From Bacillota bacterium (GTDB lineage: Bacteria; Bacillota; Clostridia; Peptostreptococcales; Anaerovoracaceae), in NCBI GenBank assembly GCA_017416795.1, contig JAFQBD010000012.1:30709-94708 (forward strand): a stretch of DNA of 64,000 nucleotides, read 5' to 3'. The notes beneath the pieces were generated by a model. It had not been told where the DNA came from. It ran no database searches and saw nothing but the letters and a program-made list of their open reading frames with translations. Shown in pieces: positions 18,172 to 26,914 of this stretch. Every line of letters starts with the position of its first letter. The first letter of the stretch is position 1. Made by a program: the position numbers and the translations under genes.

Positions 18172-21100
18172 ATGAACAAGTTCAGACTTAATATCAACGG
18201 TAAAGAAGTTACAGGCGTTGCCGGCCAGACTATTCTTGAAGTTGCAAGAGAAAATGACATTTTCATCCCTACTCTCTGCTACGATGAAAGAACTAAGATC
18301 TACGGTTCCTGCGGTATCTGCATGTGTGAAGTAGAAGGAAACCCTAAGCTTTGCAAAGCATGTGCTACAGAGATCACTCCGGGAATGGTAGTAAAGACTA
18401 ATACTGAAAGAGTAATCGAATCAAGAAAGACAAATCTTGAACTGCTCCTTTCAAACCACGTTGGAGACTGCAGACCGCCATGCGTACTGGCATGTCCTGC
18501 TCAGACAGATTGTCAGGGATACGTTGGCCTCATCGCTAACGGCGAATATGAAGCTGCTCTCGAACTGGTAAAGGATAAGATCCCTCTCCCTGCATCACTG
18601 GGAAGAGTTTGTCCTCATCCTTGCGAAGAAGAATGCAGAAGAGGACTCATCGATGAACCTATTTCTATCCAGTGGCTGAAGAGATTCGTTGCTGACCATG
18701 ATCTGATGGATGAAGAAGTATTCATCCCTGAATGTGAAGAAGATACAGGTAAGAGCGTTGCTATCATCGGCGGCGGACCTATGGGTCTGTCAGCAGCTTA
18801 CTTCCTGAGACAGATGGGTCATGATGTTACTATCTTCGAAGCTATGCCTAAGGCAGGCGGTATGCTTAGATATGGTATTCCTGAATACAGACTTCCTAAG
18901 GCAGTACTGGATGAAGAAATCCTGACTATCAAGAAGATGGGCGTTGAAATCATCACTGATACTAAGATCGGTGTTGACATTCCATTCGATTCAGTAAGAG
19001 AGGACTTTGATGCAGTGCTTCTGGGAATCGGTGCATGGGTATCAACAGGCGTTGGATGCGAAGGTGAAGATGCTGACGGCGTTATCGGTGGTATCGACTT
19101 CCTGAGAAAGGTAGTAAGAAACGAAGAAATCGAACTTGGCGAAAGAGTAGCTATCGTCGGCGGCGGTAATACTGCTATGGACGCATGCAGAACAGCTGTA
19201 AGACTGGGTGCCAAGGAAGTATATAACATCTACAGAAGAACTAAGGACGAAATGCCTGCAGATAGAGTTGAAATCGAAGAGGCAGAAGAAGAAGGCGTTA
19301 TCTTCAAGAACCTGACTAACCCTATCGAAGTTCTGAAAGATGAAAACGGTCATGCATGGGCAGTTAAGCTGCAGGTTATGGAACTGGGCGAACCTGATGA
19401 ATCAGGCAGAAGAAGACCTGTTCCTGTTAAGGGCAAGACTGAAACAATCGAGATCGATACTATGATCCTGGCTATCGGTCAGGCAGTAGATGCTTCTATC
19501 TTCGATTGTGATAAGACAAGAAAGAATGCTATCGCATACGATAAGGATACCTTTATGACAAGTATCCCTGGCGTATTTGCAGGCGGAGACTGCGGTAACG
19601 ATAAGATATCCATCGCTGTAGAAGCTATCGCAGATGCGAGAAAGGTATCCGATATCATTGATGCATACCTCAATGGAGAAACTATCAAATACGAAAAACC
19701 TTACTTTGTAGAAAGACATGACATCACAGAAAAGACATTCGAAGACAGAGAAAGAATGTGCAGACCTGAAATGGGCGTGCTTTCACCTGAAGAAAGAAAG
19801 GGCAACTTCAGCGAAGTTATCCCTGAAGGATATACTCCGGAAGAGGCAGAAGCAGAAGCCAGCAGATGTCTGGAATGCGGATGTCACGACTACTTCGAAT
19901 GTAAGCTGATCGATTTGGCTAACCAGTACGATGTACATCCTGAAAGACTTGAAGGTGACATCAACAAGATCGAATTTGAAGATGATCATCCGTTCATTGT
20001 AAGAGACCCTAACAAGTGCATCCTCTGCGGACTTTGCGTAAGAGTTTGTGATGAAGTTATGGGAGTTGGCGCTCTCGGTCTCGTACATAGAGGTTTTGAC
20101 ACAGTGGTTAAGCCTAATATGGAAAAACCGCTCATCGAATCAGGCTGCGTATCATGCGGTCAGTGCGTTAGCGTTTGTCCTACAGGTGCTCTTCAGGAAA
20201 GAACTACTATGATCAAGGAAACTCCTGTAGATACATTCGTTACAGAAACTACTTGCTCATACTGTTCAGTAGGCTGCAGCCTGCTGCTTGAAAGCTATGG
20301 TGATATGCTTATCAAGGCTAACCCTGATAAGGAAGGTATCGTAAATGCAGGTCTGGCTTGCGGTAAGGGTAAATGGGGATTCGACTGCTCGATGCTGGAA
20401 GATAAGCTTGATGAACCTCTCATCAAGGATGAAGACGGTTTCAGAGAAGCTGATTATCACGAAGCTCTCGTACTCATCGCTAAGAGATGCCAGTCCATCG
20501 GTGCTAAATATGGCAAGAATGCTATAGGAGTAGCAGTATCTGACAGATATACTAACGAAGAAGCTTATGCTATAAAGACTATGGCTGAAGACATGGGAGC
20601 TAAGATCTTCTGCATGAATAACAGACAGAGCGGTATAAAGGCAGTTATCGGACACGATGCTTCGCCTAATACTATAGATGAACTCCTGTCAACTAACCTG
20701 ATCCTGGCAGTTGGATTCAATACAACAGATAATCCTGTTATCCAGCTGAAGATGAAGCAGGCGGCAGAAGCAGGCGCTAAGGTAGTTGTGATCAATACTG
20801 AAGATTACAAGCAGAACATGCCTTATGCAGCTAAGGAAGTATATATCCCTTCCGAACAGAATCACGTAGGTTTCCTGAAGGCAGTTGCCAAGGCTATCGT
20901 TGATGCAGGCAAGGGTAAGGACCTTCCTGGATATGAAGAATTCGCTGCAAGCCTTGAAGACTTCCCGATCTGTGAATTTGCAAGTGCAGAAGCTAAGGAA
21001 ATCGCAGATATGTATCTGGGAGCTAAGAAGGCAATGATCGTATTCAATCAGAATCTGATCACTACAGATGCAGCAACTCTGCTTGCTGATATAGCTCTGA

Positions 21101-21699
21101 TCTCAGGTCACATCGGTTCACCTAGAGACGGTATCCTGCAGGTTAAGGCTAAGAATAATTCACAAGGTCTCATCGATCTGGGAATCACTGACGGAGCAGA
21201 AGCACTTGAAGGCGTTAAGGCTCTCGTAGTATTCGGTGAAGAAGCTGAAATCGATACAGATGCTCTTGAATTCCTGGCAGTATGTGATACTCACATGACA
21301 TCACTGGCAGCTAAGGCTGATGTCGTTATACCTGGAACAGGATTCGCTTCAACTGACGGTACATACACTAATACTGAAAGAAGACTTCAGTTCGTGGAAG
21401 CTGCTATAGATGAAGACGTTCTCCTCTCCAACTGGGAAGTTGCGGCTGAAATCTCCCACGTATTCGAAATCGACCACGAATGGGAAGACACAGAAGACAT
21501 CTCAATGGAAATGGATGACATGGTTCCATCATACAAGTATGCAGAACTTGATGAAGTCCTGGGCGGAGTACTGACACCTGCAGATGCAAAGCTGGTAGCT
21601 GTAGGAAATGTACAGTTCATCGATCCTCTTAAGTGTACTGACAGCTTGATGAACGTGATCTCCGAAAGACTTCCTAAACCTGCTAATCCAACAGCATAA
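18172..21699 (+). CDS. Giant fused Fe-S flavoprotein: ferredoxin + GltD/NfnB-like + molybdopterin-type domain
   Basis: 1175 residues. N-terminal [2Fe-2S] ferredoxin (Cys36, 47, 50, 61 or 64); a His/Cys segment H96-C100-C104; GltD-type cluster Cys (108, 114, 147, 151, 155); FAD site VAIIGGGPMG (196-205); NAD(P) site VAIVGGGNTAMD (326-337); Cys566/569/571/577; two 4Fe-4S motifs (616-626 and 659-669). It ends in a molybdopterin-oxidoreductase-type domain with a CX2CX3CX27C cluster (695, 698, 702, 730). Formate dehydrogenases carry a (Sec/Cys)-His pair; the equivalent region here (NNRQSGIKAVIGHDAS) has none, so this domain is more NuoG-like. The NuoE/NuoF partners suggest an NADH/NADP/ferredoxin bifurcating complex resembling Sporomusa Stn, with an added domain. 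Function is inferred. Confidence 0.85.
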   Translation: MNKFRLNINGKEVTGVAGQTILEVARENDIFIPTLCYDERTKIYGSCGICMCEVEGNPKLCKACATEITPGMVVKTNTERVIESRKTNLELLLSNHVGDCRPPCVLACPAQTDCQGYVGLIANGEYEAALELVKDKIPLPASLGRVCPHPCEEECRRGLIDEPISIQWLKRFVADHDLMDEEVFIPECEEDTGKSVAIIGGGPMGLSAAYFLRQMGHDVTIFEAMPKAGGMLRYGIPEYRLPKAVLDEEILTIKKMGVEIITDTKIGVDIPFDSVREDFDAVLLGIGAWVSTGVGCEGEDADGVIGGIDFLRKVVRNEEIELGERVAIVGGGNTAMDACRTAVRLGAKEVYNIYRRTKDEMPADRVEIEEAEEEGVIFKNLTNPIEVLKDENGHAWAVKLQVMELGEPDESGRRRPVPVKGKTETIEIDTMILAIGQAVDASIFDCDKTRKNAIAYDKDTFMTSIPGVFAGGDCGNDKISIAVEAIADARKVSDIIDAYLNGETIKYEKPYFVERHDITEKTFEDRERMCRPEMGVLSPEERKGNFSEVIPEGYTPEEAEAEASRCLECGCHDYFECKLIDLANQYDVHPERLEGDINKIEFEDDHPFIVRDPNKCILCGLCVRVCDEVMGVGALGLVHRGFDTVVKPNMEKPLIESGCVSCGQCVSVCPTGALQERTTMIKETPVDTFVTETTCSYCSVGCSLLLESYGDMLIKANPDKEGIVNAGLACGKGKWGFDCSMLEDKLDEPLIKDEDGFREADYHEALVLIAKRCQSIGAKYGKNAIGVAVSDRYTNEEAYAIKTMAEDMGAKIFCMNNRQSGIKAVIGHDASPNTIDELLSTNLILAVGFNTTDNPVIQLKMKQAAEAGAKVVVINTEDYKQNMPYAAKEVYIPSEQNHVGFLKAVAKAIVDAGKGKDLPGYEEFAASLEDFPICEFASAEAKEIADMYLGAKKAMIVFNQNLITTDAATLLADIALISGHIGSPRDGILQVKAKNNSQGLIDLGITDGAEALEGVKALVVFGEEAEIDTDALEFLAVCDTHMTSLAAKADVVIPGTGFASTDGTYTNTERRLQFVEAAIDEDVLLSNWEVAAEISHVFEIDHEWEDTEDISMEMDDMVPSYKYAELDEVLGGVLTPADAKLVAVGNVQFIDPLKCTDSLMNVISERLPKPANPTA

Positions 21700-21736
21700 C
21701 TTTAGCGAAAGTCTATCGAACCAAGTAAAATAACTC

Positions 21737-21764
21737 AAGAGCCGCAAGTATTTGCGGCTCTTTT
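21737..21764 (+). terminator. Intrinsic terminator of the flavoprotein operon
   Basis: An eleven-base-pair perfect stem AAGAGCCGCAA/TTGCGGCTCTT (21737-21747 with 21752-21762) with a GTAT loop, followed by T. Confidence 0.9.
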
Positions 21765-21964
21765 CACGTGGTAATGTAAATATTGCTTTAGTGGTAAATG
21801 ATATTCCCTTATTTATTAAAAAGAAATATTATATAAAGGAATTCAATACGATTATAATTGTTTGATTCCATAATACGGTATAAAAACATGGAATATTAAG
21901 CTGATTTTATGGCATTAAAGGGAATTGTAGTTTTAAAACTATCTTAAAATCCCTTCAACTTATA

Positions 21965-22007
21965 TAGACAAAGGATTTTGAGTGGAATTATAATATAAAT
22001 ATATAAT
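21965..22007 (+). promoter_or_regulatory. Tandem overlapping sigma-A promoter motifs before ogt
   Basis: TAGACA (21965-21970), 18 bases, TATAAT (21989-21994). A second overlapping pair is TTGAGT (21978-21983), 18 bases, TATAAT (22002-22007). Either could drive ogt and the genes overlapping it. Confidence 0.55.
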
Positions 22008-22053
22008 ATTTATTAGTAATATTTATGGATAAAGCTATGCTGGAGGAAAGATC

Positions 22054-22569
22054 GTGGAGTATATATGTCGGTATAGTTCCCCTATTGGAAGAATAACAAT
22101 GATCAGTGATGGTGAAAGCTTGAGCGGACTTTGCTTTGATAGCCAGTTGGAGTCGGTAACAAACTTATTAAAGGAGTATCAATATACTGAATTCCCAATA
22201 TTCGATGAAACCAAGAAATGGCTAGACATCTATTTTTCAGGAAGAGATCCGGGATTCATGCCGCCGCTAAAGGTCAATGCTACACCATTCAGAAAGCGAG
22301 TATGTGAAATAATGCTTACTATTCCTTATGGTGAAACGATTACTTATGGGGAAATAGCAAAGAAACTTGCAGATGAAAAAGGAATCGAGAAAATGTCGGC
22401 ACAGGCTGTCGGCAGTGCGGTAGGGCACAATCCAATATCGATCATGATCCCGTGCCATAGAGTCATAGGTGCAAATAAGACTATTGGAGGTTATACGGGA
22501 GGAATTGACATCAAAGTAGAGCTTTTGAAGTTGGAGGGTTCATATGAACAAGTTGTATCAAAAAAGTGA
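22054..22569 (+). CDS. ogt: Methylated-DNA--protein-cysteine methyltransferase
   Basis: Suicide DNA-repair enzyme that transfers the alkyl group from O6-alkylguanine to its own cysteine. The active-site motif IPCHRVIG is present, along with the helix-turn-helix region IPYGETITYGEIAKKLA. Length 171 is typical of Ogt. The start is GTG at 22054, seven bases after GGAGG. The downstream membrane-protease gene begins inside its last codons, so translation is coupled. A DNA-repair gene heading a run of membrane-protein genes is an unusual mix without an obvious common pathway. Confidence 0.95.
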   Translation: MEYICRYSSPIGRITMISDGESLSGLCFDSQLESVTNLLKEYQYTEFPIFDETKKWLDIYFSGRDPGFMPPLKVNATPFRKRVCEIMLTIPYGETITYGEIAKKLADEKGIEKMSAQAVGSAVGHNPISIMIPCHRVIGANKTIGGYTGGIDIKVELLKLEGSYEQVVSKK

Positions 22570-23290
22570 GATCTGGTTCGCAGTCATATGGATAATCATA
22601 TATGTTGTGGGAACAAGTTTTGCAGAAAACATATCTGAAGGAATCGGACTAAGCAAATCTATAACACTTGTTTTTCATGTTGTGATATCTATCATAGTGA
22701 TAACATGGCTAAATAAGAATGGACTGTTTGGAAAATATGGTATATGCAAACCTAATGCACCTTCATCTAAATTCCTGTATTATATACCATTGCTGATAAT
22801 AATATCATGCAACCTGTGGTTTGGTGTAACTATGAATCTTAGCATTACGGAGTCGATTCTTTATGCAGGAAGCATGATATGTGTGGGATTCTTAGAAGAG
22901 ATCATTTTCAGAGGATTCTTGTTCAAAGCTATGGCTAAAGATAGTGTCAAGGCAGCGATCATAGTATCAAGTATCACATTTGGCATAGGCCATATCATCA
23001 ATCTGTTTAATGGAAACAGCGATGATCCTTTAGCAACGATTTGCCAGATAATATACGCCATAGCAATAGGATTCCTTTTCGTGATCATATTTTACAGAGG
23101 CGGCACGTTGTGGCCATGTATTATCACCCACAGTGTTGTTAATGCGTTGAGTGTATTCGCTGATGAAAGTGGTATAACAGTGCAGATACAGATAATAACA
23201 GCAGTGATACTTACCATTATTCCTTTGATTTATGTTATAATACTCAATAAAACACTACCAAGGAGAGAAATAAATGAAAAAGTTTTTTAA
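22544..23290 (+). CDS. CPBP family intramembrane glutamic endopeptidase
   Basis: Multi-pass membrane protease of the CAAX/Abi (CPBP) family. The motifs expected for the intramembrane active site are present: FLEEIIFRGFL (EExxxR), a membrane His in FGIGHIINL, and HSVVNAL in the C-terminal helix. About eight hydrophobic segments span 248 residues. It overlaps ogt by 26 bases and mscL by 17 bases. Family members process prenylated or bacteriocin-related peptides; no peptide substrate gene is visible nearby, so the role is unknown. Confidence 0.88.
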   Translation: MNKLYQKSEIWFAVIWIIIYVVGTSFAENISEGIGLSKSITLVFHVVISIIVITWLNKNGLFGKYGICKPNAPSSKFLYYIPLLIIISCNLWFGVTMNLSITESILYAGSMICVGFLEEIIFRGFLFKAMAKDSVKAAIIVSSITFGIGHIINLFNGNSDDPLATICQIIYAIAIGFLFVIIFYRGGTLWPCIITHSVVNALSVFADESGITVQIQIITAVILTIIPLIYVIILNKTLPRREINEKVF

Positions 23291-23678
23291 TGAATTTAAA
23301 GAATTTGCTATGCGCGGCAATATCATGGATATGGCTGTCGGCATCATCGTAGGTGCTGCATTCACTGCTATCGTAACATCACTGGTAAATGATATCATTT
23401 CACCTATAATCGGGATATTTGCGACAGAAGATTTCAGCGATCTGGTATGGACAGTTGCGGCCGTAGACATCAAATATGGTGCTTTTATTATGGCGATCAT
23501 CAATTTTCTGCTCGTAGCTTTCGCACTGTTCTTGGTCATCAAGGCTATGAATAAAGCAGCATCACTTACTAAGAAGACTGAAGAAGAGGCTGCTCCTACA
23601 ACTAAGGAATGCCCATTCTGCAAGACTGAAATACATATAGAGGCAACAAGATGTCCACACTGTACGTCACAATTATAG
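23274..23678 (+). CDS. mscL: Large-conductance mechanosensitive channel
   Basis: Homopentameric channel that opens under hypo-osmotic shock. The signature N-terminus MKKFFNEFKEFAMRGNIMDMAVGIIVGAAF and two membrane helices are present. Length 134 is normal. The C-terminus carries a rubredoxin/zinc-ribbon-like pair of CxxC motifs (CPFC and CPHC), a feature I recall from other Firmicutes MscL proteins. The SD AGGAGAG lies in the end of the protease gene, and the next gene overlaps its 3' end by 28 bases. Confidence 0.95.
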   Translation: MKKFFNEFKEFAMRGNIMDMAVGIIVGAAFTAIVTSLVNDIISPIIGIFATEDFSDLVWTVAAVDIKYGAFIMAIINFLLVAFALFLVIKAMNKAASLTKKTEEEAAPTTKECPFCKTEIHIEATRCPHCTSQL

Positions 23679-24196
23679 TACAAGCTATCGGTCTTCTTGC
23701 CGTAGTTTGTTTTATATTCTCATTTCAGATAAAATCAAATAAAGCGCTGTTCCTGTGTCAAATGGCAGGGAGCGCTTTGTTTTGTGTCCAATATATGCTG
23801 TTGGGTGCTTTCACGGGCTGTCTCAGTTATCTGGCGGCTATAATAAGAAACATAATGCTGAGCAATATGCAAAAGGCAGAGTGGCTGCGCTGGAAAGGGT
23901 GGGCTTGGCTGTTTTCGGCTGTTGCTGTAGTCATCATGGTTTTCACGTGGCAGGGACCTGCAAGCATACTGCCGACATTGGCTTTCGTAGTTGGATCATT
24001 CGCATTGTGGACTGACAATGCGCAGAAGATAAGATTCTATAATCTAATCTGCATTTCACCTTCATATCTGGCATACGGATTATATGCAGGATCCATCGGG
24101 GCCATTCTCAATGAGATATTCATTCTTTCGTCGATCATCATATCCATATACAGATATGGATGGAAGGCGATGGGTGAGAACAAGTTCGAAAAATAG
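23651..24196 (+). CDS. YgjV-like inner-membrane protein
   Basis: 181-residue membrane protein with about six hydrophobic segments. The pattern IIVQAIGLLAVVCFIFSFQIKSNKALFLCQM and the repeated FCVQYMLLGAFTG block match the YgjV family, whose biochemical role is unknown. The start at 23651 lies inside mscL and has only a weak SD, in keeping with translational coupling. It is the last gene before a strong bidirectional terminator. Confidence 0.8.
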   Translation: MSTLYVTIIVQAIGLLAVVCFIFSFQIKSNKALFLCQMAGSALFCVQYMLLGAFTGCLSYLAAIIRNIMLSNMQKAEWLRWKGWAWLFSAVAVVIMVFTWQGPASILPTLAFVVGSFALWTDNAQKIRFYNLICISPSYLAYGLYAGSIGAILNEIFILSSIIISIYRYGWKAMGENKFEK

Positions 24197-24204
24197 ATAA
24201 AGAT

Positions 24205-24245
24205 GCAAAAGACCGCTGACAAATAATGATCAGCGGTCCTTTTTA
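24205..24245. terminator. Bidirectional terminator between ygjV-like and CoA-transferase genes
   Basis: A nine-base-pair stem GACCGCTGA/TCAGCGGTC (24211-24219 with 24230-24238) is flanked by A on the left and T on the right, serving two convergent genes. Confidence 0.85.
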
Positions 24246-24253
24246 TTAGTAAG

Positions 24254-25831
24254 TTATTTTAGTTTGATCCCCATAACTTCAGGTCTGAAGAGTCTTTCGT
24301 CCATCAGTTTCAGGTCGTCAGCGATCACAGGCTTAAATTCCATTTTGTCCAGAACGTCTCTCTGAAGATCAACTCCCGGAGCGATCTCTATGAGAGTGAA
24401 ACCTTCCTGTTTCAGTTGAAATACAGCTCGTTCAGTGATGTAGAGTATGTTCTGGCGACCTTTATCAAGTGAGTTTTCACCTGAGAAAGTGATATGAGCT
24501 ACATCTTTCTTGAATTTGATGTGAGGTCCGTCAGTAACGATGTTGATACGACCGTCTTCTACTCGTATATCGCTTTTACCCGCGGTGAAAGTACCCATGA
24601 AGCATACGTTTTTAGCACCTTGGGTGATGTTGATAAATCCGCCCGGACCGGGAACTTTGCCGGCGAAACGTGACACGTTGACATTGCCATGGCTGTCCAT
24701 TTCTGCTGCACCGAGGCAAGCATAGTCGATACCGCCGCCATCATAGAAGTCGAACATATCAGGCTGTTTCAGTATGGCATCAGGATTATATGCTGCTCCC
24801 GTAGCGATCCCCGGAGCAGGGACCCCGCCCATAACACCTGACTCGATGCTGGCAGATACATTCTTGATAAGTCCTTCTTCATTCAAAACATTAGATACGT
24901 TCATAGGAACGCCGATCCCCAGATTGATGAATGCATTATTTGAGAATTCCATAGCTCCGCGACGGCAGATGACCTTGATAGGATCAAGTTCCAGAGGCTT
25001 TATCTCTTCAAGCTGGATCTTCTCATCGCCGCACCATGAGTGGACGATAGGAGGCATTCCTTCGATGAAATGCTGACCTGTATTTCCCGGAGAACCGAGT
25101 ATAACGTAGTCTACGAGGGTAGCAGGGACTATAACATCCTGAGGATGGAGGTCTCCGCTATCTACGATCTCATCTACCTGCACCATTACGATACCGCCTG
25201 AATTACGAGCGGCAGTAGCCATTTCCAGCTGTTCCAGATGCATAGCTTCTTTTTCCAAGGAAATATTTCCTTTGCGATCAGCCATAGTTCCTTTGATGAT
25301 AGCAACATCTATCGGAAAAGCAGGGTAGAAGAGATGGTCTTCACCCTTGATATTTATCAGTTCTACAGGACGGTCTTCACTTTCACGAGCAGTATCGTTG
25401 ATACATGCACCATCGACACGCGGATCCACGAAAGTCTTGAGCCCTACAGGCGTTATGACGCCCGGTTTGCCTGATGCTATAGCTCTCATCATATGTGAGA
25501 GAACACCCTGCGGTATCATAAAGCAAGGAATGGATCCATCCATGATAAGAGGATACATCTTATTGGCAAGACTCAAATTGGCGCACAGCAATCTGCGCAT
25601 AAGTCCCTTATGAGCGAAATGGTTTATCCCTCTGTCTTTGCCGTCACCGCCGATACCGGCAACATTGACTACATTGAGATCACATGGATGTCCTTCGTTT
25701 ATGAATCTGTCCTCAATTTCACCAAGGATATCGTCGGCGAGGCAGAAACTGATAAAAGCATCTACTCCAACTGTCGATCCGTCTTTTATTATTGATGCCG
25801 CTTCTTTAGCGGTTATGAATTTTACAGGCAT
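24254..25831 (-). CDS. Acyl-CoA:acetate/3-ketoacid CoA-transferase (fused alpha-beta)
   Basis: Single-chain class I CoA-transferase of 525 residues, combining the alpha and beta halves as in propionate CoA-transferase and YdiF. The C-terminal half contains the catalytic glutamate in NVSASIESGVMGG (Glu330), with PAPG and the glycine-rich RFAGKVPGPGGFINI block following. It would swap CoA between acetate and short- or medium-chain acids. It follows an enoyl-CoA hydratase gene ten bases upstream, pointing to a beta-oxidation-like or crotonate/carnitine-type acid fermentation; which acid is not visible. Confidence 0.9.
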   Translation of the reverse strand: MPVKFITAKEAASIIKDGSTVGVDAFISFCLADDILGEIEDRFINEGHPCDLNVVNVAGIGGDGKDRGINHFAHKGLMRRLLCANLSLANKMYPLIMDGSIPCFMIPQGVLSHMMRAIASGKPGVITPVGLKTFVDPRVDGACINDTARESEDRPVELINIKGEDHLFYPAFPIDVAIIKGTMADRKGNISLEKEAMHLEQLEMATAARNSGGIVMVQVDEIVDSGDLHPQDVIVPATLVDYVILGSPGNTGQHFIEGMPPIVHSWCGDEKIQLEEIKPLELDPIKVICRRGAMEFSNNAFINLGIGVPMNVSNVLNEEGLIKNVSASIESGVMGGVPAPGIATGAAYNPDAILKQPDMFDFYDGGGIDYACLGAAEMDSHGNVNVSRFAGKVPGPGGFINITQGAKNVCFMGTFTAGKSDIRVEDGRINIVTDGPHIKFKKDVAHITFSGENSLDKGRQNILYITERAVFQLKQEGFTLIEIAPGVDLQRDVLDKMEFKPVIADDLKLMDERLFRPEVMGIKLK

Positions 25832-25841
25832 GTTTACTTCC

Positions 25842-26663
25842 TTATTTATTCTTGAATTTGATATCTTTTTCTTTTCTCAAAAATCCACCCATACCGATCT
25901 TCTGATCTTCAGTATCGAAGAGAGGGGCGAATGTTTCTCTTTCAAAGAGGCACCTATCTTCTATAGAGGGGAGATTTTCACTCGTTGACATTTCAATGTC
26001 TGATGCCTGCGCTTTCCCAATGCCGAAGTTTACGGCTTTTTTAGCTGCCCTTACGGCCAGCTGTCCGTTCTTTTCTATGGAAAGGGCAAGGTTCAGCGCT
26101 TCTTCAAGCAGTTTGTCCTGAGGAAAGACTTTGCTGATAAGACCTATCTTGAGAGCTTCTTCGGCATTTACAGATCTTCCTGTGAATATCATTTCTTTGG
26201 CAATGCTTTCTCCAACGATATCCGGAAGTCTCTGGGTGCCGCCGGCGCCGCAGATCACCCCGAGCTTTACTTCGGGAAGACCCATCCGTGCATTTTCGGA
26301 AGCTATACGTATATCGCAGGCGAGGGCCAGTTCAAGACCGCCGCCCAGGGCATATCCGTTTATGGCTGCGATAACGGGGATAGGCATTTTCTCAAGCCTT
26401 AAGTTGAGACCGCTGCCAAGACCGGACCATTCTAAGATCTGTTGAGGCGTCATATCGACCATTTCATCTATATCGGCACCTGCAACGAACGATTTGCCTG
26501 ATCCCGTGATGATAAGAGTGTATATGTCCTCGTCAGCCTCCACCGAATCGAGAGCTTCGTTGATTTCGGCAAGAAACTCGGCACAGAGTGCATTCATCGT
26601 ACTTTTTTTATTCAAGGTCAATACCGCAGTATGACCTATTTTTTTTAAAACTATATTTGCCAT
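25842..26663 (-). CDS. Enoyl-CoA hydratase/isomerase (crotonase family)
   Basis: Crotonase-fold enzyme acting on 2-enoyl-CoA esters. Oxyanion-hole segments SFVAGADIDEM and INGYALGGGLELALACD are intact. Both catalytic Glu positions of true hydratases seem present (LPEVKLGVICGAGGTQRLP). Length 273 is slightly over the usual 257-265 because of a basic C-terminal tail (FLRKEKDIKFKNK). The SD before the ATG is poor. It is first in a two-gene operon with the CoA-transferase. Confidence 0.88.
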   Translation of the reverse strand: MANIVLKKIGHTAVLTLNKKSTMNALCAEFLAEINEALDSVEADEDIYTLIITGSGKSFVAGADIDEMVDMTPQQILEWSGLGSGLNLRLEKMPIPVIAAINGYALGGGLELALACDIRIASENARMGLPEVKLGVICGAGGTQRLPDIVGESIAKEMIFTGRSVNAEEALKIGLISKVFPQDKLLEEALNLALSIEKNGQLAVRAAKKAVNFGIGKAQASDIEMSTSENLPSIEDRCLFERETFAPLFDTEDQKIGMGGFLRKEKDIKFKNK

Positions 26664-26721
26664 GCTTATTATTTGAGATATTTATCAAGATCTTATAAGT
26701 TATATCTAACTAAATCATTTT

Positions 26722-26750
26722 ATCATAATAAAATTACAAACTGAAGTAAA
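26722..26750 (-). promoter_or_regulatory. Possible promoter of the enoyl-CoA hydratase operon
   Basis: Minus strand: -35 TTTACT (26750-26745), a 17-base spacer and -10 TATGAT (26727-26722), about 58 bases upstream of the start codon. Confidence 0.4.
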
Positions 26751-26870
26751 ATAAGACAAAAGTACCAATCAACATAAAACAAACAAAAAGAGACGGTAAA
26801 ATATAGCATATATTGAATAAAAAGAGTAAAATAAGTGCTAGGTGAATATAACGATATACATATACAGAGA

Positions 26871-26914
26871 AAGGAGTATGGGCGGCAGTTCATAAGCTGT
26901 CCATATCGGTAACT
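26871..26914 (+). promoter_or_regulatory. Leader with SD separated from the start by a hairpin
   Basis: AAGGAG (26871-26876) is 38 bases from the ATG at 26915, too far for normal initiation. The bases between form a nine-base-pair hairpin (26878-26886 with 26896-26904, two G-T pairs, nine-base loop). If folded, the SD would effectively stand about 11 bases from the start. The hairpin also holds a five-codon open frame, ATG to TAA (26878-26895). Confidence 0.45.

Larger units (their letters stand above)
21700..22053. other. 354-base AT-rich intergenic region
   Basis: Holds the terminator of the flavoprotein operon (21737-21764), several imperfect inverted repeats and tandem promoter motifs for ogt. 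The repeats include one near 21801-21845, one near 21838-21869, and a palindromic TAGTTTTAAAACTA core framed by AAGGGA/TCCCTT at 21919-21955. I see no open reading frame and no match to a riboswitch I recognise. Confidence 0.6.

Noticed and set aside
18172..21699. Annotation as an active formate dehydrogenase alpha subunit
   Set aside because: The molybdopterin-type domain keeps the Fe-S ligands but the Cys/Sec-His active-site pair is not found in the expected region.
21919..21960. GTTTTAAAACTATC-like stretch resembling a CRISPR repeat
   Set aside because: Only one copy, no spacers or cas genes; it is part of an inverted repeat upstream of ogt.
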